DNA from: Streptomyces spinoverrucosus
GTDB lineage: Bacteria; Actinomycetota; Actinomycetes; Streptomycetales; Streptomycetaceae
Direction: 5' to 3'
Assembly (NCBI RefSeq): GCF_006539505.1
Contig: NZ_BJND01000037.1
Coordinates: forward strand, 1-64,000
Length of the DNA: 64,000 bases
The notes below the pieces were generated by a model that worked only from the letters and a program-made list of their open reading frames with translations, had not been told where the DNA came from and did no database searches. A program made the translations under genes and the position numbers. Positions 1-8,371 of the stretch are shown in pieces. The first letter of the stretch is position 1. Every line of letters begins with the position of its first letter.

Positions 1-1
1 A

Positions 2-1114
2 GGCGAGGACGCCCCCGTCACCCCAGCCGTCCACGCCGGAGGCAACCTCCCCGGCACCGGCCTGGGCAACCACCTCCCCGGCGGCACCGCGGACAACCTC
101 CCCGGCGGCCGGGCCGATGACCTCGGCAGAGGACCCACCGCATCGCACGAGCCGCCGAGCGGCCACTCCAGCGGAAATGGTGGCGGTCCGAACGAGCCGC
201 CCATTTCCCCACCTGTCCACGAGGGATCAACACTGCACGGCCATGCTGGCGATGGAGCGCACCACACGACCGAGGGGGTTGCACATCATGGAGCAGGCGA
301 CAGCGTGTACCACGGCGGAGAAACAGGTCACGGCGTAGGCGAAATCGTCGACCGCAGCGGCGTTCCAGGTATTCCCGGCATCGACGGTGTCCCGCCGCAC
401 GAGATTCCGCACTTCCGCGACAACGTTCCGGACTTCCTTGATGGTATCCCGGAAGACTACCGGGCGTCGGATGCCTTCGATGGTGACTCCCCGATGCCAG
501 CTGCCGGGCCGGGGGACAAGTTCCTGGGGCAACTTGATGCAAGTCGAGTACAGACTGAAAACGGACTGATCACACGGATTGACGGACACTCGGTCGAAAG
601 CTTTATGCAGGCTCTGTCTCGGGAAAGGACCAACGTCTATATCGAGGCAAAGAACACGGGGGACTTCCCGAAGACGGAAACTGGACAGGCTGTTGGTGTG
701 GTGCTGGACCGCCGCACGGGGTTTGTGTACGAGGGGATCAACGGTCGGCCTGGCCAACACCTGATCCCACTCGAAGATCTGCACCCAACGCTTGCTGAAC
801 GTTATCATCGGATCTCGGGGAGCAAACCCCACCCGGCTGAATTGCTTGAGCATGCTGAGGTCAAGGCAGTGAACCAGTTGCTGCATGAGCGCACCAAGCT
901 TGGGCTGCCGACCGATACGCGAGCCATGGCGCAGATGCATGCTTCCGTCTACTTCCCTTTCATGAAAGAACCCAACGCCTTGGGCGTCAAGGTCGTTCCG
1001 AAGAGAGCTCCCTTCTGCGTCAACTGTTCTCACCTGTTGCATGATGTCCCGAGCGGTTCAGGCCGGTTCCTGGGGCATCCGCCGGACATCAACACCAACT
1101 ACATTCCTTGGTGA
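2..1114 (+). CDS. C-terminal part of a polymorphic toxin with a YwqJ-like deaminase domain (5' end outside window)
   Basis: The frame is open from the left edge, so this is the last roughly 370 residues of a longer protein. The first 100 or so residues are a Gly/Pro/His-rich linker with imperfect NLPGG-type repeats, usual ahead of a toxin tip. The tip carries the zinc-binding signature of the nucleic-acid deaminase fold: HAE (His codon at 851) followed by a CxxC pair (Cys codons at 1016 and 1025). YwqJ-type deaminases act on nucleic acids or nucleotides and are delivered to competitor cells; the exact substrate cannot be read here. The next gene overlaps its stop codon and encodes a YwqK-like MORN protein, the expected immunity partner. 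The secretion and N-terminal domains are not in the window. Confidence 0.8.
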   Translation, partial: GEDAPVTPAVHAGGNLPGTGLGNHLPGGTADNLPGGRADDLGRGPTASHEPPSGHSSGNGGGPNEPPISPPVHEGSTLHGHAGDGAHHTTEGVAHHGAGDSVYHGGETGHGVGEIVDRSGVPGIPGIDGVPPHEIPHFRDNVPDFLDGIPEDYRASDAFDGDSPMPAAGPGDKFLGQLDASRVQTENGLITRIDGHSVESFMQALSRERTNVYIEAKNTGDFPKTETGQAVGVVLDRRTGFVYEGINGRPGQHLIPLEDLHPTLAERYHRISGSKPHPAELLEHAEVKAVNQLLHERTKLGLPTDTRAMAQMHASVYFPFMKEPNALGVKVVPKRAPFCVNCSHLLHDVPSGSGRFLGHPPDINTNYIPW

Positions 1115-1488
1115 TTCATATGAAGCGAATCGACCTCGACGATCCCGAGGTGGACCTCGACTACGCGCAGCGACTCCTGTACCAGGGCGAACTCTTCACC
1201 GGCGAGGTCGAGGAGTATCTCGCAGGGCATCGCGTGAGTCTGGTGACGTACACGGACGGTTACCGGGACGGGCCGTTCCGTGAGTGGTACAAGAGTGGAG
1301 TCCTTCGCGCTGAGGGAATGTTCCGGATGGGCAGTCTGTCGGGGGACTACAAGAGCTGGCATGAGAACGGCGTTCTCGCCACGAAGAAGCTGCACAGCGC
1401 AGACGACGGGACGCCGCTCTCTCACTATGAGTGGGACGAGCAAGGGCGTCCGACCCGAGCTTGGGAGAACACGACTCCGCAGGGGTGA
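1111..1488 (+). CDS. MORN-repeat (YwqK-like) immunity protein, copy 1
   Basis: About 125 residues with MORN/YwqK-type motifs: a DGYRDGPFREWY repeat, a GDYKSWHENG repeat and a terminal YEWDEQGRPTRAW block. The GTG at 1111 overlaps the toxin stop (GTGA). It gives five residues before the conserved RIDxDDPxVD block, the same as in the two later copies, so I prefer it to the ATG at 1120. YwqK-family proteins are known partners of YwqJ-type deaminase toxins, so neutralising the preceding toxin is the natural role; direct binding is inferred. Paralogues lie at 3128 and 6696. Confidence 0.8.
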   Translation: MIHMKRIDLDDPEVDLDYAQRLLYQGELFTGEVEEYLAGHRVSLVTYTDGYRDGPFREWYKSGVLRAEGMFRMGSLSGDYKSWHENGVLATKKLHSADDGTPLSHYEWDEQGRPTRAWENTTPQG

Positions 1489-1644
1489 GGCGTCTCCCCT
1501 ACGGGCCGTCCCTGGACGGAAGGGATTCTTATTTGAGCGGCGAGATCGGCGAGGTGTTCAGCTTCGCTGAGGGATCTAGGTGACTCAGACGAGGATCCGG
1601 CAGGACGTTTCCTGGTGTGTGTCACGCTGACTCGCTGGTGAGAG

Positions 1645-1773
1645 GTGGTTGGGTACGACGCGGTGATCGATGCTGGCCGCTCACCGGAATCAGTGGCCTG
1701 GCGAGGTGCCTCGTACGACAGGTTCCATGGCCAGGACGACACTTTTGGGGTGCTCGCCGACGCTCTGGGGTAA
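1645..1773 (+). pseudogene. Short coding remnant in the toxin/immunity decay zone
   Basis: A 42-codon open stretch starting with GTG and reading through a DRFHGQDDTFGVLADALG tail to a TAA. It has no recognisable domain. It sits between the first MORN gene and a frameshifted toxin tail, in DNA that reads as scattered fragments; another short in-frame tail ends near 1580. It could be the end of a lost immunity gene or chance. Confidence 0.25.
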
Positions 1774-1810
1774 TGAGCGCCTGCGGGAGTTGACGCCGGT
1801 CGCCTGCCCG

Positions 1811-2123
1811 ATGATATCCAGCGTCCTTCGGTCGCCGACCGAGGAGAGTTTTACTCGCCGAGCACAGGACGGTACTACGACATCAAGGGTGTACATTCGG
1901 ACTGGCCCCCCGTCAACAATGTGCGGGATAAGTCTCAGCCTTTCCGTGGCGCGTATGACCCGGACAACAACGCTCGCTGGTAAATAAGCTTTCGGAGCAA
2001 ATCGTTGCGAAGGGCCGCACTGTTTTCCAGGATGTCAGGAATGCAAACCAGGCAGCGATTGACGACATCAAGTCCATCGTCGAAAAGAACGGCTGGGAAG
2101 GCAATGTCAACTGGTACCCGTAA
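1811..2123 (+). pseudogene. Frameshifted C-terminal remnant of a polymorphic toxin
   Basis: One frame reads an RHS/toxin-style segment with YSPSTGRYYDIKG and GAYDPDNNARW and meets a stop at 1981-1983. Two bases over, the frame continues as VNKLSEQIVAKG and ends with EKNGWEGNVNWYP at a TAA at 2121. The second part resembles the final residues of secreted nuclease-type toxin tips that I recall from Streptomyces, but I cannot name the family. The break and lack of an upstream start make it a displaced orphan toxin end. The pentapeptide gene begins 17 bases later, where an immunity gene would be expected. Confidence 0.55.
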
Positions 2124-2140
2124 GGGATGGACACCGACCG

Positions 2141-2767
2141 GTGCGGTTCCCCGTGGACGATGTCGCAGCCAAGCGTCTGCGTGAGTGGATCGACGCGGGT
2201 GAAGGTGGACTGGACGCTGTCGGCCTTGACATGAGCGAGGCAGACCTTTCGCACGCCGATTTCTCTGAGTCGTGGTTCACTGATGCCAGGCTGACGAATG
2301 TCAAGCTGATTGGTGCGGAGCTGTACCGATCCGACGCCCAGGGAGCTGACTTGACCGGGGCCGACCTGACAGGGTCTTCCCTCGTGCGCGTGAACCTCGA
2401 CGATGCGATCCTGCGAAACGCGACGCTCGATGGCGCCAATCTGGTGAAGTCGTCGCTCTACGATGTCGATGCATCCGGAGCCAGTTGCCGGGGAACTCAA
2501 TTCAAGGGCGCTTCGCTACTGGGCGTAGATTTCTGTTCCGCAGATCTCAGCGACTCTGTTTTCGGTGAAAACTCATTCCAAGTGACCCTGGGCAGGAACA
2601 CGAAACTCGAAGGTGCGTCGGGGTCGATCTTCGGATCAGTAGTAATCGTGGAGGAAGAGATCACCCGAGAGCTATCGGGTACGGAACTGCAGGAATGGAT
2701 CGCAGAACGTGGCGGAGTCACTCAGGTACTGGACCGGGCTCCCGGCATTCCTAAGAAAGACATTTGA
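2141..2767 (+). CDS. Pentapeptide-repeat protein, probable immunity protein
   Basis: 208 residues. After an N-terminal RFPVDDVAAKRLREWI helix come A(D/N)LxX-type pentapeptides, roughly residues 30-150 (for example ADLSHADFSE and ADLTGADLTG), which fold as a right-handed quadrilateral beta helix. The C-terminal part is not repeated. Such proteins often act as protective mimics or scaffolds, and its place directly after a toxin tail suggests immunity; this is inference. The start is the GTG at 2141. The next gene starts at the A of its TGA. A shortened copy lies at 4582-4794. Confidence 0.7.
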   Translation: MRFPVDDVAAKRLREWIDAGEGGLDAVGLDMSEADLSHADFSESWFTDARLTNVKLIGAELYRSDAQGADLTGADLTGSSLVRVNLDDAILRNATLDGANLVKSSLYDVDASGASCRGTQFKGASLLGVDFCSADLSDSVFGENSFQVTLGRNTKLEGASGSIFGSVVIVEEEITRELSGTELQEWIAERGGVTQVLDRAPGIPKKDI

Positions 2768-3054
2768 TGAACAGAGAGACTGAGAAGTTCATCAAGGTAT
2801 ATTTGAGCTTGGAGCAGGCTTACGACACCACTGGTTACCTGCGTCCAGCGTTGCACGCCTTCAAAGAGGAGTATGTCAGTGCGGTCCGACAGGGACTGGA
2901 GACCGTGTTGCGCACACGAGAGATTTCCGTTGGGGATTATGAGCGCCTCACGGACGTCGAGTTCGAAGACGATGATGCCCTGTACGAATACTTGACGAGC
3001 ATGTGCCAATACCTCTTCGAGGCGCGGGAAAAGCAGCCTGTCCCGCCCAACTGA
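2767..3054 (+). CDS. Small acidic protein, possible immunity protein
   Basis: 95 residues from the ATG at 2767, which overlaps the stop of the pentapeptide gene by one base (TGATG), so the two are translationally coupled. The sequence is acidic, has no cysteine pair or membrane segment, and reads as mostly helical (TEKFIKVYLSLEQAY, then a DVEFEDDDALYEYL stretch). I do not recognise the family. Coupling and location suggest a second small immunity protein. Local base composition is less GC-rich than the core genes further right, consistent with acquired DNA. Confidence 0.6.
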   Translation: MNRETEKFIKVYLSLEQAYDTTGYLRPALHAFKEEYVSAVRQGLETVLRTREISVGDYERLTDVEFEDDDALYEYLTSMCQYLFEAREKQPVPPN

Positions 3055-3127
3055 GAGGCGTCGGCGATTCCTGACGTCCCCACCTGTGAGAGTCGGTTGG
3101 TTTCCGTGATGAGAGTTGGATCGCCTG

Positions 3128-3500
3128 ATGACAGCCGCCCAGCGCATTGACACCGACGACGACGAGATCGACATCGGCTTCGACCACCGGTTGCTCTATG
3201 CCGGCGATCCTTACACGGGGAGGCAGAGGAGTACTTGGCTGGTCATCTGGTGAACCGCATTACCTATACGGACGGCTTTAAGGACGGTCCTTACCGCGAG
3301 TGGTACAAGGATGGCACCCTCCGTGCTGAGGGCATCATGCGCATGGGATTTGTGTCCGGGGAGTTCAAACGCTGGCATCCGAACGGTATCCTGGCCAAAC
3401 GAATGATCAATAGTGCGGACGGTAGAACCCCTCTCGCTGAATACGAGTGGGACGAGGAAGGGCGCCCGACCCGGGCTTGGGAGAACACCTCCTCCCAGGG

Positions 3501-3504
<4 letters not shown>
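3128..3504 (+). pseudogene. MORN-repeat immunity gene, copy 2, broken by a 1-base deletion
   Basis: From the ATG at 3128 the frame reads MTAAQRIDTDDDEIDIG and a YAGDPYTG block, as in copies 1 and 3, then leaves frame at the GGGG near 3218-3221 and stops at 3247-3249. One base over, the remainder (EEYLAGHLVNRITYTDGF to RAWENTSSQG) matches the other copies to the end. Restoring one base near 3220 would rejoin the frame. The promoter-proximal sequence around the start matches that at 6696. Phase variation is unlikely because the G run is only four bases. Confidence 0.75.
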
Positions 3505-4566
<1,062 letters not shown>

Positions 4567-4581
4567 TCAGCGCCGAGCCGG

Positions 4582-4794
4582 ATGGGGATGGTTCCGGCTC
4601 GGTTTCCTGTGGACAATGTCGCCGCTCAGCGTCTACGGGAGTTTCTCGACATGGGTGCAGGCGGACTGGACGCTCTCGGACTTGACCTCAGCACCGATGC
4701 CAAGTTGACCAACGTCAAGCTGGTGGGCGCAGAGATTCGAGTCGGGGAAGACAAGGCGCGTGAGGAGATCACGCAAGCTCTCGAATCCGGGTGA
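4582..4794 (+). pseudogene. Internally deleted copy of the pentapeptide-repeat immunity gene
   Basis: 70 residues. The N-terminus (RFPVDNVAAQRLREFLDMGA, then GGLDALGLDLS) closely matches the gene at 2141. It then jumps straight to a TNVKLVGAE segment and to a short tail (REEITQALESG) resembling the EEITRELSG part of the full gene. Most pentapeptide turns are missing, so the beta helix cannot form. The deletions kept the frame, so a short peptide may still be made. It looks like a decayed duplicate. Confidence 0.7.
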
Positions 4795-4885
4795 CAGCTC
4801 GAAGCGCAGTTTCGTGCCCGGTATGGTCACCCTCGTCCCTTAGCTGTCGCTTGCCGCGTCCGCCAGCGCCACGTTCTTGATCGCT

Positions 4886-5299
4886 TCAAGCCGCGGCCAG
4901 TTCGCACCACACGTACTTCCCCCGGTTCCCGCCTCTGGACAGCGGCTGCCAGCCCCACAGGTCGGCGCAGGCCCTGACCAGCGCCAGCCCGCGGCCGTCC
5001 TCCGCGTCTGTGAGTCGGTCCAACGGCGCCGGCGGCTCGGGAGGTTCAGGATCGGCGTCCCAGGCGCCAATGCGCAGCACACCGGCCGACCAGCGGACGC
5101 GTAGAGCGGCGGGCCCCTTGGTGTGGCGTACGGCGTTGGAGACCAGCTCCGTAGCCAGCAGTTCGGCCATGTCCACCAAGCGGATCAGGCCGTGCAGGGT
5201 GAGGATCAGGCGGAGGGTGCGGCGACTGACGGTGACGGCGCGAACGTCGTTCGGGATGTAGAGGGTGTACTCCCAGGGGGCGTTTCCGTTTTCGGGCAT
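4886..5299 (-). CDS. Anti-sigma-factor-type ATP-binding protein (RsbW-like HATPase)
   Basis: 137 residues, one GHKL/HATPase domain. The N box is ELVSNAVRHT (residues 51-60) and the G box is AEDGRGLALV (about 99-108). There is no histidine phosphotransfer domain, so it belongs with the RsbW/SpoIIAB-like family abundant in Streptomyces, which bind sigma factors, anti-anti-sigma proteins or HTH regulators. It is divergent from the HTH gene at 5535 with about 235 bases between. Together with the DUF397 gene this matches whiJ-type regulatory sets. Confidence 0.85.
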   Translation of the reverse strand: MPENGNAPWEYTLYIPNDVRAVTVSRRTLRLILTLHGLIRLVDMAELLATELVSNAVRHTKGPAALRVRWSAGVLRIGAWDADPEPPEPPAPLDRLTDAEDGRGLALVRACADLWGWQPLSRGGNRGKYVWCELAAA

Positions 5300-5534
5300 G
5301 AGTGAACTCCTTTGTGGAAAGGGGCCGTTCGGTACAAGGAGCGGTGGCCGGTGTCATTGCCGCAGCCGTCATGGCAGGACGGAGCGGTGCACTTCCGGTG
5401 CTCGGCAGTGCGCAGCGTGTGCGTCGTGTCACTGACGGTGGAGCTAAAATTTGGGACCATGCAACCCGCTGCCGTAATCTGCCCCCCGAACGAGGCGCTG
5501 CTCCAAGGCAGTCCGACGGCAAGGAGGCAGAGCA

Positions 5535-6386
5535 TTGGCGCGCAGGAAGCAACCCACCGCACGCCAAGAGCGTCTAGGTTCCGAACTGCGGAAACTGCGC
5601 GAAGCTGCTGGGCTCAAGGGGCGCGAAGCCGCCGCTCTGCTCGGAACGGACTCGGCTCAGATCAGTCAGATCGAGTTCGGCACGGCAGGGGTGAGTGAGG
5701 AGCGCGTACGGCGCATTGCCGCTCAGTACTCCTGTACGGACACCGAGCTGGTTGAGGCGTTGGTGGCCGTGGCGACCGACCGGACACATGGCTGGTGGGA
5801 GGAGTACCGAGGATCACTGCCGGCGCCGTTCCTCGACCTCGCGGAGCTTGAGCACCATGCCACGTTCTTGCGAGAAGTAGCACTGCTGTACATCCCCGGC
5901 CTGCTGCAGACGGAGGACTACGCCCGCGCGGTCTACTCCTACCGCGTCCCGGAACTCCCGGATCAACAAGTTGAGTTGCGCGTCCGCCACCGCATGCAGC
6001 GCCGGGTGATCCTCGAAGGCCGCGCCCCTACCCCGTACGAAGCGGTGATCCATGAGGCAGCCCTGCGGATCAGAGTCGGCGACCGCACCGCCTCACGGAC
6101 TCAGCTCTCACACATTTTGGAATGCTCCGACGCGGGCCACATCACCGTGCGGGTCATCCCCTTCGACCTCGACGGCTTCGCCGGAGCCACGAGCACCATG
6201 AAGTACGCGGGCGGGGCTGTGCCCAAGCTGGACACGGTGGTACGAGATGCACCCCACGGCACCGCATTCATCGACTCGGAAGCACAACTCAGCGCCTTTC
6301 GAACGCTCTTCCGTAAAGTGGAGGCTGTATCACTCGAACCCAGTCAGTCCCGTGAGTTCATCCACAGGCTGGCGAAGGAACTGTGA
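5535..6386 (+). CDS. XRE-family helix-turn-helix regulator with DUF5753 domain
   Basis: 283 residues. The N-terminal HTH (about 12-60, including GREAAALLGTDSAQISQIEF) is followed by a DUF5753 ligand/partner domain (about 95-283, with YIPGLLQTEDYARAV and HEAALR landmarks). The start is the TTG at 5535, preceded by a strong AAGGAGG at 5521-5527. These WhiJ-like regulators pair with small DUF397 proteins and act in development or antibiotic control; the targets here are unknown. The DUF397 gene starts 7 bases downstream. Confidence 0.9.
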   Translation: MARRKQPTARQERLGSELRKLREAAGLKGREAAALLGTDSAQISQIEFGTAGVSEERVRRIAAQYSCTDTELVEALVAVATDRTHGWWEEYRGSLPAPFLDLAELEHHATFLREVALLYIPGLLQTEDYARAVYSYRVPELPDQQVELRVRHRMQRRVILEGRAPTPYEAVIHEAALRIRVGDRTASRTQLSHILECSDAGHITVRVIPFDLDGFAGATSTMKYAGGAVPKLDTVVRDAPHGTAFIDSEAQLSAFRTLFRKVEAVSLEPSQSREFIHRLAKEL

Positions 6387-6393
6387 GGTCCCC

Positions 6394-6591
6394 ATGCCTA
6401 CTCCCGGCAACTGGCGGAAGTCTTCCTACTCGGGCCCCGGAGACGGCAATGACTGCGTGGAGGTTGCAAACCTCCGCACCCGCATAGCCATCCGCGACTC
6501 AAAGGCCCCGACCCAGGCGCGGCTCTCCTTCCCTGCCGACGCCTTCACCGCCTTCGTCGAGGCCCTAAAATCGCCCCCCGGCCAGCAGTAG
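6394..6591 (+). CDS. DUF397 small regulatory protein
   Basis: 65 residues with the standard DUF397 pattern: NWRKSSYSGPGDGNDCVEVA, then IAIRDSK and a FPADAFTAFVEALK tail. These proteins (BldB/WhiJ-associated) work with the adjacent HTH-DUF5753 protein, probably as its antagonist or cofactor. It is seven bases after the regulator, so co-transcribed. The start is the ATG at 6394. Confidence 0.9.
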   Translation: MPTPGNWRKSSYSGPGDGNDCVEVANLRTRIAIRDSKAPTQARLSFPADAFTAFVEALKSPPGQQ

Positions 6592-6695
6592 ACCCTCACC
6601 CGCACCCGCAACCCGGCCACCGCGCGTTCGCGGCCGGAGCCCTGGAGCAGTCCGCCGGTCAAGGTCCCGCCCAGTGACAAGGAGTGGATCCCCTG

Positions 6696-7061
6696 ATGAC
6701 AGCCGTGCAGCGCATCGACATCGACGACCCCGACGTGGACATGGACGTGTCGGAGCGGCTGTACTACCGCGGCGAACCGTTCACCGGCGAGGTGACCGAA
6801 CATCTCGGCGTCAGTCTCGTCAGCCTCGAAACCTACGTCGACGGCTACAAGGACGGACCCTCCCACGAGTGGTACAAGGACGGCACCCTGCGCTCCGAGG
6901 GAACACATCGGGCCGGACTGCCCGTCGGTGAGTTCAAGGAATGGCATCCCAATGGTGTGCTCGCGTCGAAGCGAGTGTTCGCCGCGAACGGGATGACGAT
7001 CCTGGAGGACTGCGAGTGGGACGAGCACGGCCGGCCGACTCGGACCTGGCGGAGGACCTGA
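6696..7061 (+). CDS. MORN-repeat (YwqK-like) immunity protein, copy 3 (intact)
   Basis: 121 residues beginning MTAVQRIDIDDPDVDMD, with the same repeat plan as copies 1 and 2: DGYKDGPSHEWYKDG, GEFKEWHPNG and a CEWDEHGRPTRTW ending. The ATG at 6696 is preceded by AAGGAG at 6679-6684; an in-frame GTG at 6684 is possible but overlaps that site. It has no adjacent toxin, so it is an orphan immunity gene, probably kept to resist toxins of relatives. It lies downstream of the DUF397 gene. Confidence 0.8.
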   Translation: MTAVQRIDIDDPDVDMDVSERLYYRGEPFTGEVTEHLGVSLVSLETYVDGYKDGPSHEWYKDGTLRSEGTHRAGLPVGEFKEWHPNGVLASKRVFAANGMTILEDCEWDEHGRPTRTWRRT

Positions 7062-7169
7062 CCACCTTTCCTCATCGCAAACGCCATCCTCGGCCTGGCC
7101 ACCATGAGCTACACCACGACAGGGGACACGACCGAATCCGGTTCATAGGCGATCGGTACGCTCCCCACC

Positions 7170-7787
7170 ATGGGGCTGGACATCACTGTGCTGATCGCAG
7201 ACCGGTCGTGGTTGGAGGAGGTTCCGCCCGGGGAGCGGCTGGAGCGGCTCAGGGATGCCTGGTACGACGACGAGACGGGCTTCTGGGACTGGGACGGCGC
7301 GGCCGAGGTAGTGGGGGACTGGAAGTGGCCGCAGGGGCCCAACAGTTCCATCTTCGCGGTGTACGAGTTCCGGCACGCCAGTGGCTCGTTCAAGGCGCAC
7401 TTCTGGGCCGGGCAACGCTGGGAATCCGCTCGCGACCATGTCGATCCTCAGCTCCGGTCCGAAATCGACACCCTGTTGCTCGGGTTGATCTGGAACGGGC
7501 TGAACGGAGAGGCGGAGCACATTGATTCCGGCTTCTTCAGCGACGGCCCCGGCTTCTACGGCGTGCTGCTCGCACGGTCACCGGACAGTGTGCGGGAACT
7601 GGCCGGGACCTGGGAGCGAATACGGCCCGGCCTCGGCGGAATGGAACGGGCCTTCACCGAGCATGCCGCACTTCCCCATGGGTGGGTATGCAACTTCCGC
7701 GAGTTCAGAGGCCTCCTGGAGGAGTGGGGCCACGTCCTGAGCGAAGCTGCCCGGCGGGGCTGGTGCGTTGTGGGGCTCAGCGAATAG
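7170..7787 (+). CDS. Hypothetical protein, about 205 residues
   Basis: Begins MGLDITVLIADRSWLEEVPP and is rich in Trp and Gly, with no signal peptide, membrane segment or nucleotide-binding motif. I do not recognise the family; similar proteins seem common in Streptomyces. It follows orphan immunity copy 3 by about 110 bases, so a toxin-immunity role is possible but unsupported. Codon usage is normal for the genome, suggesting an active gene. Confidence 0.65.
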   Translation: MGLDITVLIADRSWLEEVPPGERLERLRDAWYDDETGFWDWDGAAEVVGDWKWPQGPNSSIFAVYEFRHASGSFKAHFWAGQRWESARDHVDPQLRSEIDTLLLGLIWNGLNGEAEHIDSGFFSDGPGFYGVLLARSPDSVRELAGTWERIRPGLGGMERAFTEHAALPHGWVCNFREFRGLLEEWGHVLSEAARRGWCVVGLSE

Positions 7788-7875
7788 GGCAGAGAGCAGC
7801 ATGCGAGGTGCGCCGCGACGACCAACGCGGCACACCGGGTCTACGAGAGTCGACCGGGATCACGCAGCCTGCCGC

Positions 7876-8277
7876 TCACGCCACCCGCAGCCCAACCCTG
7901 ACCAGCCTCCCCTCCCGACCGACCAGCAGCTCGGGCACATCCTCCTCGTAGAACCTCACCTGTCCGATCACCCCGTCCCACCGCGCGTGCGCCGCCAGCA
8001 TCTCCAGCAGTGGTTCGAGGTCCGACAGCAACTCCGCGTGGATCTCCTGCCGTGCGGTCAGTGACCAGTGCTCGGCGGCCTGGTGCAGTTCGCCGGTCAG
8101 GACTCCGCCGATCTTCGCGGCAGGCCCCCGGTCCGCGAGGAGAGGGAACGGGTCCGGCGAGGCGTCGACCGGTTCCGTCCCGCCTAGGCCGAGATGCCAA
8201 CGCAGGGTGTCGAGCACGGCGCCCGGCAGGGCAGGCGAGAGATCGAGGGCCAGGTCCACGGCGAACATGTCAGCCAT
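7876..8277 (-). CDS. Conserved hypothetical protein, 133 residues
   Basis: Soluble and acidic with no recognisable motif, starting MADMFAVDLALDLSPALPGA. Two central segments look helical (ELHQAAEHWSLTARQEIHAE and DLEPLLEMLAAHARWDG). It is divergent from the RecD2-type helicase gene, with about 95 bases for both promoters. Confidence 0.65.
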   Translation of the reverse strand: MADMFAVDLALDLSPALPGAVLDTLRWHLGLGGTEPVDASPDPFPLLADRGPAAKIGGVLTGELHQAAEHWSLTARQEIHAELLSDLEPLLEMLAAHARWDGVIGQVRFYEEDVPELLVGREGRLVRVGLRVA

Positions 8278-8371
8278 GCGGGGAGTCTAGTCCGCCAGTA
8301 CACGCCCCGGCCCGGCCCCTTCCCCAGCGGCTCCCACCCCCACTGTCACAACCCACCGGTACCGTCGAATC

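Noticed and set aside
3218..3221. Phase-variable G tract in MORN copy 2
   Set aside because: Only four G bases, too short for slippage-based switching; a fixed deletion is more likely.
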